This document shows positions 27,142 through 36,280 of a DNA stretch of 57,994 nucleotides, in pieces. The position numbers and the translations under genes were made by a program. Positions within the stretch are counted from its first letter, which is position 1, and the number at the start of each line of letters is the position of its first letter. Below the pieces are notes generated by a model that worked only from the letters and a program-made list of their open reading frames with translations, made no database searches and was not told where the DNA came from. The DNA is from WJKG01 sp964627305 (GTDB lineage Bacteria > Zixibacteria > MSB-5A5 > GN15 > FEB-12), in the NCBI GenBank assembly GCA_964627305.1, contig CAZVHP010000013.1, forward strand, positions 1-57,994, given 5' to 3'.

Positions 27142-27685
27142 CCGGTCTCCCCGGTCTGCTCACGGATGTCGCTGTCAGCGTCAGAGAACATGCAATCGGG
27201 GAATCACCATGAGCCGATAGCCACCCGGCGGGCAACGACAACTGCCAATACACGACGCAATCGACATGAACCGGGCAGAACCACTAACTCACAACTGGAC
27301 CAAAGAACGGGGGCTAATCAGTTGTGCCGAGAATGCTGCTCAGTTTGAAGGGGTGGCGGTGTTCCCGCATTGCAACTAAGCCTGTCTCTACGGTTCCTCA
27401 GATTCAAGCGGCAGCTTTGAGCCGGCAGTCTCCATCGCTTTCGATATCGTCGACCAGATCGGATCTCTCGCGGTGCCTGTCAGCGGGCCATGCCCAGCGC
27501 GCCGATCAATTCGTCGCATCCGCTACTGGTGGGTGCACATGGCGATGCACTGCTGATGTGATCACGATTCGCCATCCCGCCCAGACCAGTGACACGACTT
27601 GATGGTCATGTCTGGCGTTCACACCTTGCTGGATGGCGACGACTGTGAGGACTTCGGGGTCCCGGCTCTCGGCAGTCGGACCAGG
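27142..27685. other. 544-base gap with no supported gene
   Basis: It lies between the convergent ends of the flavodoxin-like gene and the RIC gene. Short open frames here lack SD sites and resemble no family I know. No clear terminator, tRNA or repeat was seen. Confidence 0.5.
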
Positions 27686-28357
27686 TCAGGTCTGCAGTGC
27701 CCGGGGGAACAGAATGTTATTCTCAAGGTGAATATGTTGATGCAGCGACTGCTCCAGCGCCTCAAGGCCCTGCCATAAGGCGCGCCAAGTGTTGCAGGCT
27801 TCGGCCGGCACGCTGTAGTTGTCGGTCAATTCGCGGAGGCGTCGAAGGGCAGCGCCTGCCGACTCATGTTCGTGTTCCATGACTGAGATCGGGCCACCGG
27901 CCATGGCCCCCTGACCATTTAGAATCATGGGGAACAGGATCTGCTCTTCCTTCATCATGTGGCTTTCCAACTCCGCCTTGAGGCCGAGATACACCTGACG
28001 GATCGCGGCCAGTCGCTCTGGATCCTTGTCTCGGTGGACCTCCATGACCTTGGAAGCCATCGATTCCAGGCGGGGTAATTCTTCATCGAGCGGACGGTGG
28101 TACGTGCTGAGGATGTGCTCGATCAGCCTGTCAGAAGGTTGGGTATCCCAGCGCTGCTCGGGCGCCTCGGCAGCGTCCAGTTCCCTTTCAATCTCCTGCA
28201 CTATGCGGCCGACGTCGATTCCTTTCTCGCCGCAGACCTCTTCGAGAGATCGGCCTCCGCCACAGCAGAAGTCAATACCGTAGCGGGAGAACACTCTGGT
28301 TGCCTGTGGGTGTTCGGTGGCAAGACTGCCAACAGTGGAAGTAGTGGGAATAGTCAT
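27686..28357 (-). CDS. Iron-sulfur cluster repair di-iron protein (RIC / ScdA / YtfE)
   Basis: 223 residues from ATG 28357 (SD GGAGG). An N-terminal DUF542/ScdA-N domain with RYGIDFCCGGGRSLEE is followed by a hemerythrin-like four-helix bundle with the di-iron ligands in ILSTYHRPLDEELPRLE, HMMKEEQILFPMI, MEHEHESAG and LHQHIHLENNILFPRAL. RIC proteins restore Fe-S clusters damaged by NO or peroxide and release or exchange iron. It faces away from the DUF438-hemerythrin gene at 28816 across a region with a CRP/FNR-type palindrome. This fits an NO-stress role next to the nos operon. Confidence 0.95.
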   Translation of the reverse strand: MTIPTTSTVGSLATEHPQATRVFSRYGIDFCCGGGRSLEEVCGEKGIDVGRIVQEIERELDAAEAPEQRWDTQPSDRLIEHILSTYHRPLDEELPRLESMASKVMEVHRDKDPERLAAIRQVYLGLKAELESHMMKEEQILFPMILNGQGAMAGGPISVMEHEHESAGAALRRLRELTDNYSVPAEACNTWRALWQGLEALEQSLHQHIHLENNILFPRALQT

Positions 28358-28815
28358 GTCTGACCTCCGGTGTATTTTTATGGTACTGAATTGTCCGAGC
28401 CTGATCGATAACCGGTCGATATCGTCGGGTGTGTCGTCGGCGTGCTGGCCGGAGGCGGCCGTCTCGTCAGGGATAGTTGCTATTGCGGACACTTTTATCT
28501 TAAACAATCGCCGTCCTCCTGTCAAGAGCACATTGACCGCCGGCCACGCAAAATGATCACCATTGTTGCTTTATTGGGTCCATTATCTTAGGTTATCAAA
28601 GATTCGCCCCTGCCTGCGCACTGGTACCCGCCGGATCAGGGCCTTCGCAATTTGTCCTGGACCGTGTTGGAGGCGGCCTGCGGGGTTTGACGTGAGTCAA
28701 GGCGGAGAGTACCTGATGTTGGTATCTTCTGCCTGTATAATGGCTGCTGCAGATGTGCGGGCATGTCCAAGTGTGATGAAGACGAGTCAATCGTAGGAGT
28801 TTCGGGAGGTGATGA
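28358..28815. other. Divergent regulatory region between RIC and DUF438 genes
   Basis: It contains a CRP/FNR-type box (28687-28700) and an extended -10, TG-TATAAT (28734-28741), for the plus-strand gene with no good -35, which suggests activator dependence. I see no gene in it. Confidence 0.5.
28687..28700. promoter_or_regulatory. CRP/FNR-family palindrome TTGACGTGAGTCAA
   Basis: Perfect half-sites TTGAC-N4-GTCAA, the form recognised by DNR/NNR/HcpR-like nitrogen-oxide regulators. Its centre lies about 54 bases before the start predicted from TATAAT at 28736-28741. It could also serve the divergent RIC gene. Confidence 0.6.
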
Positions 28816-30048
28816 ATGAGCGAGTTACTTGATAACGCGAAAGCCCGTCGGGCGGTATTGAAGCACCTGATACTCCAGTTGCACGAGGGTTCAGCTCCGG
28901 AGGATATCAGGCCTCAGTTGGCCAGGTTGCTGGGTCGGGTTCCGTACGATGAAGTGGTCGCGGTGGAGCAGGAGTTGATTGAGGAGGGGGTTTCGACTGA
29001 AGAGATTATGAAGCTCTGTGATCTGCATTCGGCGGCGGTGCGGGAGGCGCTGGATTCCTCGGGTGAAAGGGAAGTTCCAGCCGGACACCCCGTGCACACC
29101 TTCAGGCAGGAGAACCGGGCGCTGGCGGGAGAGGTACAACTGGCGGAGAAGCTGTTCCGTGAAATCGAAGATATGCCCGATGACGCGCATGCCACCGAAC
29201 CGATCGGGCAGCTACGGCTGCGTTTCAGTCGACTGGCAGATGTTGGGAAGCACTACAGCCGCAAGGAGAACCTGTTGTTTCCATATTTGGAGAGAAAGGG
29301 GATCACCGGGCCGCCGACAGTCATGTGGGGCAAGGACGATGAGGTACGGGAAGCCGTCAAGGCAGCGCTGGAAGCACTTGAGTATCGCGGAGAGGTGTCT
29401 GCCGGAGATGCCAGGAGCGTTATTGATCTTGTCCTGCGCCCGGCAACCGAGGCTATCAAGGAAATGATCTTCAAGGAGGAAGAGATTCTCTTTCCGATGT
29501 GCCTGGACAAGCTAACCGAGGCCGAGTGGTACGCCATCTACCAGCAAAGCCCGGAAGTAGGCTTCTGCATTTATGACCCAACCGATACCTGGAAACCCGA
29601 GTCGGAAGCCGTTACGGAGGCCGAACCAGCGGTTGCCGAAGAGCGTGTTCAGTTTCCCAGCGGGGACCTCAGCCCGCGGGAGATACAGACGATTTTGAAC
29701 ACCATTCCCTTCGACCTGACTTTTGTCGGAGCCGACGATACGGTGAAGTATTTCACTCAGGGCCGGGAGCGGATCTTCGAGCGCAATCGCGCAATCATCG
29801 GCAGGAAGGTGCAAATGTGTCACCCCCCCGGAAGCGTTCATATCGTTCAGAAGATTCTGGACGATTTCAAGGCCGGACGTGCCGATCAGGCACCGTTCTG
29901 GATCGAACTGCATGGTAAGTTCATTCACATCGAGTACTTCGCACTGCGCGATGAGGATGGCACCTATCTCGGCACGCTGGAGGTGAGTCAGGATCTGACC
30001 GCCAAACGTGCACTCACCGGCGAGAAGCGGCTTCTGTCATACGAATAG
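28816..30048 (+). CDS. DUF438 - hemerythrin - PAS protein
   Basis: 410 residues. Residues ~1-75 match DUF438 (LKHLILQLHEGSAPEDI, EEIMKLCDLHSAAVREAL). The middle is a hemerythrin/HHE bundle with ligands in HPVHTFRQEN, GKHYSRKENLLFPYLE and FKEEEILFPMCLD. The C-terminal ~120 residues are a PAS domain (TIPFDLTFVGADDTVKYFTQ, MCHPPGSVHIV, GTYLGTLEVSQDLT) of the kind often found with DUF438. It probably senses or handles O2/NO through its di-iron and PAS sites. It forms an operon with the DUF1858/DUF2249 gene 8 bases downstream. ATG 28816 has a GGGAGG site. Confidence 0.92.
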   Translation: MSELLDNAKARRAVLKHLILQLHEGSAPEDIRPQLARLLGRVPYDEVVAVEQELIEEGVSTEEIMKLCDLHSAAVREALDSSGEREVPAGHPVHTFRQENRALAGEVQLAEKLFREIEDMPDDAHATEPIGQLRLRFSRLADVGKHYSRKENLLFPYLERKGITGPPTVMWGKDDEVREAVKAALEALEYRGEVSAGDARSVIDLVLRPATEAIKEMIFKEEEILFPMCLDKLTEAEWYAIYQQSPEVGFCIYDPTDTWKPESEAVTEAEPAVAEERVQFPSGDLSPREIQTILNTIPFDLTFVGADDTVKYFTQGRERIFERNRAIIGRKVQMCHPPGSVHIVQKILDDFKAGRADQAPFWIELHGKFIHIEYFALRDEDGTYLGTLEVSQDLTAKRALTGEKRLLSYE

Positions 30049-30056
30049 GTGGCCAC

Positions 30057-30590
30057 TTGAGCGACAAGAAGACACTGCTCATCACCCCACAGACCCGGGT
30101 GGGCGAGTTGCTTGATGCCTACCCGGAACTTGAGCCGGTGCTCATCGAAGCAGCGCCGCCGTTCAAGAAGCTCCGCAACCCGGTGCTGCGAAGGACGGTT
30201 GCCCGCGTGACGAGCCTGTCTCAGGCTGCACGAGTCGGCAATGTGTCGGTGATTGATCTGGTTCAGCAGCTTCGTCGCACGATCGGTCAACCCGAGTTCG
30301 TACACGAATCATCCGATAAGGCGGCGGTAGATACCGGTGCCGCCCCGGCATGGGTGGATATGATACGAGTTGCCCGTGTGCTCGACGCCCGGCCATTGAT
30401 TGACGCCGGTCAGCAGCCGCTTGGGCAGGTAATGCGGGAGTTGTCAGAGCTTGAACCAGGGCAGATCTTTGAGCTGATAACTCCCTTTGAACCGGCGCCG
30501 CTGATCGACAAGGCGACCGCTCGCGGTTACCGCGTATGGACACTGGCTCGATCCAGAGATGAGTATAGAACCTACTTCACGTCCGGATGA
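30057..30590 (+). CDS. DUF1858 - DUF2249 two-domain protein
   Basis: 177 residues, TTG start at 30057 with AGGTGG upstream. The N-terminal DUF1858/ScdA-N-like domain (QTRVGELLDAYPELEPVLIE, VIDLVQQLRRTIG) is followed by a DUF2249 domain (LDARPLIDAGQQPLGQVMRE, PAPLIDKATARGYRVWTLAR), a TusA-like fold. The N-terminal domain here lacks the CC pair seen in ScdA. These domains recur with hemerythrin and NO-detoxification genes. The biochemical role is not known; the context suggests redox or Fe-S handling during NO stress. Confidence 0.85.
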   Translation: MSDKKTLLITPQTRVGELLDAYPELEPVLIEAAPPFKKLRNPVLRRTVARVTSLSQAARVGNVSVIDLVQQLRRTIGQPEFVHESSDKAAVDTGAAPAWVDMIRVARVLDARPLIDAGQQPLGQVMRELSELEPGQIFELITPFEPAPLIDKATARGYRVWTLARSRDEYRTYFTSG

Positions 30591-30611
30591 GGAACGTAAC
30601 CGCGGCGTACA

Positions 30612-32123
30612 TCACTGCCTGGCGATGTTGGCATCGTGGTGACCCGGGGAAATTGGCCCTGTCGCGCCATTCATGCGCCTGCGCCGGCCTCCGCTCCAGC
30701 AATGCACGATCCACCCGGAAAGCGACGCCACTAGAACAGCGCCGCCGATTGCCGCGAGCAGATGGGCTCCCTGTGTCTCGTGTGCATAGTCATGATATGC
30801 CCTTGGTGTACCACGAAAGCCTGTCATCAGCAGCGGCACGAAAGTGATGAATAGCCCCGCGATCATACCGACCAGCCAGGCTTTGGTCCAGGACCAACTA
30901 AGGTGTCGCGATGACAACTGGGACCACCAATGTGTGACGCTCCCCACAAATCCAATCACTCCGATTCCGACGGCACCGAAATGCAGGTGGGCGACCGTAA
31001 CATATGTATTGTGGAGATAAACCCCGAGGCTGGGTGTAGCAAGGGCAATCGCACTAGTGACAAGGACCGCGAAAGTGAGAGCCTGCCCGAACAGCGCAGT
31101 GTTTGTTGGTCCATGCGAGGGTCTGTTCTGCAGCCAGGCGCGCAACAACAGGCCGAAAATTATGGTCCCGGGAATCAGCGTGAGCAGTCCAAACATACTA
31201 CCCATCACCGCTATAAATTCACTATTGATGGCCGTTAGTAGATGCTGTCCCCATGACACCAACGTGAGCAGGCTCAAAGCCAGGCCACTAATCAAAAGCG
31301 ACTGCCCGGGAAGCCTTCTTTCCTGTTTCCCTCCGATGACGGCACAGGCGAAGCCGACTGCTGGAAGCATGACGGACAGGACTGCCGGATTGACATACAG
31401 CCAGAAGAGCTGCTGTTTGAATTCGAGGAACACGTGAGCAACCGACGAGGGCGTCAAAAAGTCAGCAATTCTGGAATCGATATGCAGCAGCAAATACCAC
31501 ACGCGAGCCGGAAGTACCACAAGCTGCAGCAGCATGCCTAATGCAAAAAACCAGACGAACAGCGGAAGCTGCGAAAGCGCCACCGACCGATGGCGCCGAC
31601 CGAATACCGTGCCAAGAAGCGCCAGATTGAGACAGCAGCCCGCCGCCGTCACAGCCAGCAGGCCAACTACCAAGGCGATAAACCCCTTCCGGGCGGCATA
31701 CTCCGGCGGCAGCAGCATCTTCCAGCCACCGTCATAGCCGCCGATCTCAATGGCCAGGACCACGGTCAGGGCGCCTGCGGTGAACACGTACCAGCCAAGC
31801 CGGTTTAGTCTCGGCAATGCCGTGTTGGGTGCTCCGACAGCGCGTGGAATGATGAGATTACCAAGCACGCCCGGGAAGAGTGGGATCAGCACCAGGAAGA
31901 CCATCGTGACACCATGCACCGTCAGCACAACGCCGAATCGAGAACTGTCGAGAACATCCGGGCGAGCGGTGGCAAGCTCCAACAGGATTGTGGCTGCGGC
32001 CGCCAGCCCTACGACCGAGACCAGACCAATGGTGAGCGCATACAGACGACCGATCCGACCTGAGTCGGTCGTCATAAGCAGCCTCAGCCGGCATGCGATC
32101 GCTCTGTTCCTCATGAACCTCAT
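30612..32123 (-). CDS. Divergent heme-copper oxidase subunit I homologue, candidate NO reductase
   Basis: 503 residues (or 487 from ATG 32075, which has a weak GAGG site), about 12 membrane segments. Heme ligands are present: His70 in LTVHGVTMVFL, and His379/His381 in VAHLHFG. The CuB/tyrosine site is changed. The helix VI motif, usually GHPEVY, reads VNPAVL, so the CuB His is Asn245 and the cross-linked Tyr is Leu249. The helix VII HH pair reads QH (WGQHLLT, Gln293-His294). These losses argue against O2 reduction. Altered active-site ligands are the hallmark of proposed NO-reductase branches of the superfamily (eNOR, sNOR, gNOR, nNOR); which one applies I cannot say. It follows nosY on the same strand, 212 bases away, and has no visible subunit II gene. 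Confidence 0.85.
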   Translation of the reverse strand: MRFMRNRAIACRLRLLMTTDSGRIGRLYALTIGLVSVVGLAAAATILLELATARPDVLDSSRFGVVLTVHGVTMVFLVLIPLFPGVLGNLIIPRAVGAPNTALPRLNRLGWYVFTAGALTVVLAIEIGGYDGGWKMLLPPEYAARKGFIALVVGLLAVTAAGCCLNLALLGTVFGRRHRSVALSQLPLFVWFFALGMLLQLVVLPARVWYLLLHIDSRIADFLTPSSVAHVFLEFKQQLFWLYVNPAVLSVMLPAVGFACAVIGGKQERRLPGQSLLISGLALSLLTLVSWGQHLLTAINSEFIAVMGSMFGLLTLIPGTIIFGLLLRAWLQNRPSHGPTNTALFGQALTFAVLVTSAIALATPSLGVYLHNTYVTVAHLHFGAVGIGVIGFVGSVTHWWSQLSSRHLSWSWTKAWLVGMIAGLFITFVPLLMTGFRGTPRAYHDYAHETQGAHLLAAIGGAVLVASLSGWIVHCWSGGRRRRMNGATGPISPGHHDANIARQ

Positions 32124-32335
32124 GAAGCTCAGCGTCCTTCCTCCATTCGCATCCAGACATGCAAGTCAGTCAAGAGGCGTCCAATCTCCACCTTCGCCGA
32201 TTCACAGCCTGTTCAGCCCGGGAGTCCGCAGCATGATTCCGCTGTCACCGAGCAGTGCGTGTGATCATGGACTTACTGCGCAGACCTCCCCGGGAACACC
32301 CGTACGATGGGAGTCACCGGGTTTCATCCTGAACG

Positions 32336-33127
32336 TCAGAAATCCTTGGCATTGAAACATCGAAGGCCATACCACACCGGTGCCGCGAACCAGGCCAGCA
32401 GTGACACCGTAGCCACGACAAGTCCGATCGGCTGATCGAAGAACCTCATGAACACCGCACCCGTGTATCCCATCAGCGCGGCCATATCGGAATGCATGAG
32501 AAACAGCACTCTCGCCAGATCGACAGGATTAGCCAGCGAAGCCAACAGCAGCGGTGTCTCCAATGGATATTCCGCCAGCGCCGTGGCGCCGGCAAGCACC
32601 AGACTGTCATACAGCACGGCGGCAACGAGCCAGACGCCCAGGATTACGGCCAACCCCTTTCCACGATCGTCACATCGAACGGCAGCGACCAAAGCAAGGG
32701 CCGCGAAGATACTGCTCAAGGCGAACACTATGACCATAACGGCCATGAGGGCGCTGACGCTGGTCCAATCAGAAGAGCCGAAGACAGCGTAGGGGATAGC
32801 GATACCAGTCAAGAAACCCGCAACCAGCGAAACGAGTAGCCCCGTCAGTAGTCCCAGAAACACCGATCTGCGACCAATTGGCTGAGTGAGTATCAACTCA
32901 ACGAAGTCTCTGGAATTGTAGTAGTACATGGCCGTATAGATCAGGCTGATCAGCGGCACGAAGGAAAGCGAGAGGCTGCTGAGCGACACCACTACCTTGG
33001 CGCCGTCGGCCTGGAGATAAAACAACCCGACCGTCAACGCGGCGAAAAGGAGCGTATTTGCAACACTCCAGCGGCTTCGAAGACTATCCTTGATAACAAA
33101 CCACGCAGTTTGACGAACGGCGTTCAT
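32336..33127 (-). CDS. nosY: NosY-like ABC transporter permease
   Basis: 263 residues from ATG 33127, which overlaps the NosF stop by 4 bases (ATGA); the longer ORF has no support. Six hydrophobic segments are visible, starting with SVANTLLFAALTVGLFYLQ. The TAMYYYNSRDFVELILTQPI stretch after the second is characteristic of NosY-type permeases. With NosF and NosD it forms the NosDFY complex that matures the CuZ cluster of N2O reductase. Confidence 0.92.
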   Translation of the reverse strand: MNAVRQTAWFVIKDSLRSRWSVANTLLFAALTVGLFYLQADGAKVVVSLSSLSLSFVPLISLIYTAMYYYNSRDFVELILTQPIGRRSVFLGLLTGLLVSLVAGFLTGIAIPYAVFGSSDWTSVSALMAVMVIVFALSSIFAALALVAAVRCDDRGKGLAVILGVWLVAAVLYDSLVLAGATALAEYPLETPLLLASLANPVDLARVLFLMHSDMAALMGYTGAVFMRFFDQPIGLVVATVSLLAWFAAPVWYGLRCFNAKDF

Positions 33128-33834
33128 GCGGCACCTTGTTTCATCATCCGGCCGACTGCGGTTTCGAGCAACGGGCTGTCCGTAGCCAGTTTGAGATCTC
33201 GGACGGAGCCGGCATAGCAAACCGAACCCTCCAGCAGCAGCACGACATCATCCGCCATCTCCTCAAGATCATGGATGATATGTGTGGTCATGAGTACCGC
33301 GCATCCCTGTGCCTTTCGCCCTGAAACATATTCCTTGAATACTCCTCCTGCTTCGGGGTCAAGTCCCGCCGTTGGCTCGTCAAGAATCAACAGCGATGGC
33401 TCATACATGCCTGCCACCACCGCACTCAGTTTCTGACGAGTGCCTCCCGACAGCGTCCGAGTTCGCCTGGCCAGGTGACTGTGCAGATCAAACAAGTCAA
33501 TAAGGAATTCCATGCGAGGCGGCTTCTCGGATCGAAGGTTCGATAACATCGCCAGGACCTCTCGCCCCGTCAGGTCGCCTGGAAACGTGGCTCGCTGCGG
33601 CATGTAACCGATTTGCGCTCGATAGGCACCGGCCGTATCCGGTAGCTTGCCGTTGTAAAGAACGAGCCCGTCACTGGGCCGGACCAGCCCCAGCAGGCAC
33701 TTGATGAGGGTCGACTTGCCTGACCCGTTGGGGCCAAGAACACCGGTCAGGCGGCCCGGATGAAGCGCGATAGAGACATCGCGCAGCGCGGCAAAGCTGC
33801 CGAAGTACTTTGTCACACCTCGGGTTTCGATCAC
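33124..33834 (-). CDS. nosF: NosF-like ABC transporter ATPase
   Basis: 236 residues. Walker A LGPNGSGKST, Q-loop YMPQRATFPGDLT, signature LSGGTRQKLSAV, Walker B LLILDEPTAGLD and H-loop MTTHIIHDL are all present. Its start overlaps the NosD stop by 4 bases. It drives the NosDFY complex at the inner membrane in copper-centre assembly of NosZ. Confidence 0.95.
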   Translation of the reverse strand: MIETRGVTKYFGSFAALRDVSIALHPGRLTGVLGPNGSGKSTLIKCLLGLVRPSDGLVLYNGKLPDTAGAYRAQIGYMPQRATFPGDLTGREVLAMLSNLRSEKPPRMEFLIDLFDLHSHLARRTRTLSGGTRQKLSAVVAGMYEPSLLILDEPTAGLDPEAGGVFKEYVSGRKAQGCAVLMTTHIIHDLEEMADDVVLLLEGSVCYAGSVRDLKLATDSPLLETAVGRMMKQGAA

Positions 33835-35099
33835 AGGTTTGGCCTCATGCGCGGTTGGGAATCAATGAGCGTCTTCGGGGTCAGGGTTGGTATCGCCTGC
33901 TCCGCCAGATCGAGAACATCTACCAGCAGGCTGCGCAGCAGCACGAGCGTCGGAGGATGCGATTCGACGAGCAGGGAAAAGAGGCTGACGGGTCGAAAAG
34001 GCATATCCCCGTAGCCGTCGCGGTCAAGGTCTATACCGCGATAGGTGCTCCAGTAGTTCCTCTCGAACTGGCTGTGGTTGTGACGGCTGTTGGTGGCCAC
34101 TGCGAAGGAGTTGTCGATGAAATCGTTGGCAGTGATCGTGTTGTCAAGGCAGTTGGCCATGAGTTTGATAGCCCAACCATTGTCCTTGAACAGATTTCGG
34201 GCAAGCAGGATTCGATCGGACCCCTCCATGTGAATCCCTGTCGAGTTGTTCAGGAAGCGGTTCTCTTCCACCCTGCTGTCCCGAATGTCCTTAAGCAACA
34301 AGCCGTAAGAAGCCGCACCCCAGCTGTTCTCAAAAGTGTTATTACTCATGATGACGCTGCCTGTGTACATAACAGCCACCCCGGACGTATTGCTGTGGAA
34401 CAGGTTGTCGGCATAGCGGCAGCTGTCTGAGAACATGAAGTGCAGACCGTAGCGGAGGTTACTGCGGCAGGTGTTGCTGTCGACGGTGCTCGTTCGAACG
34501 AACTCCATGTAGATACCATCGCGATGTCCGATGACGGTGTTGTTAACAATAGAAATGTTGCGGCAGTGCCACAGATGGATGCCGTTACCAGCGGAGGTGA
34601 GCCGTGCGGGTCGGCTTCGGATAGTGTTGTTGCGGAGCCGAGAGTTCTGTGAATTGGCGAGGTAGACGCCGAAGAAACAGCCGTCGATGGTGTTGCCCTC
34701 GATCGTGGTTTGGTCGGTTGCCTCAAGGAGTATGGCGGCGTGTTCGGCGCTGAAACTGGTCGGGACACCGGTCAAGTGCAGATCCCTTATCGTAACACGT
34801 GGCGCCGTCACAATGAAGATGCCGCCTTGTCCACGCGCATCCACAACCGCTTCGCCCCGTCCGGTAATGGACAGCGGCCGGTCGATAGTAAGATCGTGTT
34901 CGTGGTAGAATCCCTCGCATACGACGACCGTGTCATGAGCGTCGGCTGAGGCGATAGCGCCGGCGATGGTTGACTGAGCACTGTCGGAGTGGACCGTAAG
35001 TATCCGTGCCCACAAGGTACCGGTTGGCATTGTGAGTATGATCAGGCCGCTCACAAGAAGCGGCAAGGCGCGGAAACGCGGTATGGTCGGCCGAGGCAT
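33831..35099 (-). CDS. nosD: NosD-like periplasmic beta-helix maturation protein
   Basis: 422 residues. An N-terminal signal sequence (LPLLVSGLIILTMPTGTLWA) is followed by many right-handed parallel beta-helix turns with N/D ladders (NTIDGCFFGVYLANSQNSRL, NTFENSWGAASYGLLLKDIR). NosD is the periplasmic partner of NosFY. The C-terminal ~50 residues after DRDGYGDMPFRPVSLFSLLV are typical of the family. Confidence 0.93.
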   Translation of the reverse strand: MPRPTIPRFRALPLLVSGLIILTMPTGTLWARILTVHSDSAQSTIAGAIASADAHDTVVVCEGFYHEHDLTIDRPLSITGRGEAVVDARGQGGIFIVTAPRVTIRDLHLTGVPTSFSAEHAAILLEATDQTTIEGNTIDGCFFGVYLANSQNSRLRNNTIRSRPARLTSAGNGIHLWHCRNISIVNNTVIGHRDGIYMEFVRTSTVDSNTCRSNLRYGLHFMFSDSCRYADNLFHSNTSGVAVMYTGSVIMSNNTFENSWGAASYGLLLKDIRDSRVEENRFLNNSTGIHMEGSDRILLARNLFKDNGWAIKLMANCLDNTITANDFIDNSFAVATNSRHNHSQFERNYWSTYRGIDLDRDGYGDMPFRPVSLFSLLVESHPPTLVLLRSLLVDVLDLAEQAIPTLTPKTLIDSQPRMRPNL

Positions 35100-35106
35100 G
35101 TAACTG

Positions 35107-35571
35107 TCACCTCACGTTCCAGGCTTCGGCGACATAATCGCGCACCTCCTGCCAAGACAGGACTCTACCGTTGGTCTCGGTGGCCAGTTGTCGGCCGTCT
35201 TCGAGCCTTGACGTTGCGGCGAGCCCAAGTCCCATCGGGCTGCGCAGGGTATGCCCGGAGACGATGAAGGCCTTACGGCCTTCAACGAATGATCCCGGTT
35301 GGTTGATATCCGCCAGCCAGCGGGTACTGCCGGTCTGCAGGCTCTTGTGGGTCTGCTCGTAGGCAGCCAGGCATTCTATAGAGTCGAATTTGAAGACCTT
35401 CCCTTTGTCCGAGACAAGCTGAGAACCAAAAGCCGGATCGACGATATTCATTTTGCAGTAGTCACACTGGTCATCTCCGTAGTGCATGCGGGCCGGTCCC
35501 TGATCTGAGCACCCCAGGCCCACAGTGCCCATCAGGGCGATAACAAGTGCCATGATGACGTTAGTGCGCAT
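35107..35571 (-). CDS. nosL: NosL copper-chaperone lipoprotein
   Basis: 154 residues from ATG 35571 (SD GGGAGG), overlapping the upstream membrane-protein gene by 11 bases. A lipoprotein signal ends in TVGLGC. The NosL copper motif is DDQCDYCKMNIVDPAFGSQL, and the rest (VFKFDSIECLAAYEQT, EDGRQLATE) fits the family. It delivers Cu(I) for NosZ assembly in the periplasm. Confidence 0.95.
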   Translation of the reverse strand: MRTNVIMALVIALMGTVGLGCSDQGPARMHYGDDQCDYCKMNIVDPAFGSQLVSDKGKVFKFDSIECLAAYEQTHKSLQTGSTRWLADINQPGSFVEGRKAFIVSGHTLRSPMGLGLAATSRLEDGRQLATETNGRVLSWQEVRDYVAEAWNVR

Positions 35572-36169
35572 TAGACGCCTCCCTCGGGAGTTTCCGGGAG
35601 CGCCTGTGCTCCCACGTGAATGTGGCAACCCCGGCCAGGAAGCAGCCGATGGCTGTCCAGCCAGCTGTTCCGGGCCACGAGTGTGCAGTGAAGTTGAGCA
35701 GTTGTTTGGTGCCAATCAGCGGTGGCTGGTAGGTCATCCCAGGAACCTTGATGATCGCGTTCTCCATATCGAGATTGTGACCGTAGTCATAACCCCACAG
35801 ATAGAAGTCAACCATACCTGACACAGCCAGCAGGGCGAAGAACACGATCCAGCCCAGCAGCAGGCCGCGTCGTCCGGTAGCGGCAGCGATGAGGCCGAGC
35901 AGCATCAGTGCACGCATCAGCCAGGGCATGATGGTCAACTCCCGGATAGACTCCGGGTGGATGGTCTTCATGCCGATGTAGTGGTTGAGGTTGTTGATCT
36001 TATCGAGATCCCCCGGGCTCTGGCCATCAATGCGGTTGATCCAGATTTCCATGCCAAGCCCCTCGGGGTACTGAGGAGCCTCGAGCGAGATCTGCCACAG
36101 GGGGAAGAAGTATGTGAGAAACAGCAGAAGCGACACGGTGGCAAGAACAATACGGTTTGTTGCGGACAT
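35561..36169 (-). CDS. Integral membrane protein of the nos cluster (NosB-like)
   Basis: 202 residues from ATG 36169. About four membrane segments are visible: VLATVSLLLFLTYFFPLW, LMRALMLLGLIAA, LLLGWIVFFALLAVSGMV and WTAIGCFLAGVATFTW. A His-containing periplasmic loop lies after the first (NLNHYIGMKTIHPESI). It lies between nosZ and nosL, a position occupied by the small membrane protein called NosB in clade II nos clusters; the assignment rests on position and topology. Function is unknown. Confidence 0.7.
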   Translation of the reverse strand: MSATNRIVLATVSLLLFLTYFFPLWQISLEAPQYPEGLGMEIWINRIDGQSPGDLDKINNLNHYIGMKTIHPESIRELTIMPWLMRALMLLGLIAAATGRRGLLLGWIVFFALLAVSGMVDFYLWGYDYGHNLDMENAIIKVPGMTYQPPLIGTKQLLNFTAHSWPGTAGWTAIGCFLAGVATFTWEHRRSRKLPREASNAH

Positions 36170-36280
36170 GATGCGTTGTCTCCTGTCGAGGGTGACCCGG
36201 CAGATGCCTTCAGGGCGGGTCTGCCGGCCATTCACGATAGCTGCCGGTGTCGCGGTCATATGATGTAATCCATGCCGAAG

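Noticed and set aside
27142..27685. 92-codon plus-strand ORF at 27324-27602
   Set aside because: No SD, no family resemblance, Arg/Ser-rich composition typical of a random GC-rich frame.
32160..32200. Possible TTGACT promoter upstream of the heme-copper gene on the minus strand
   Set aside because: No acceptable -10 at proper spacing; too weak to annotate.
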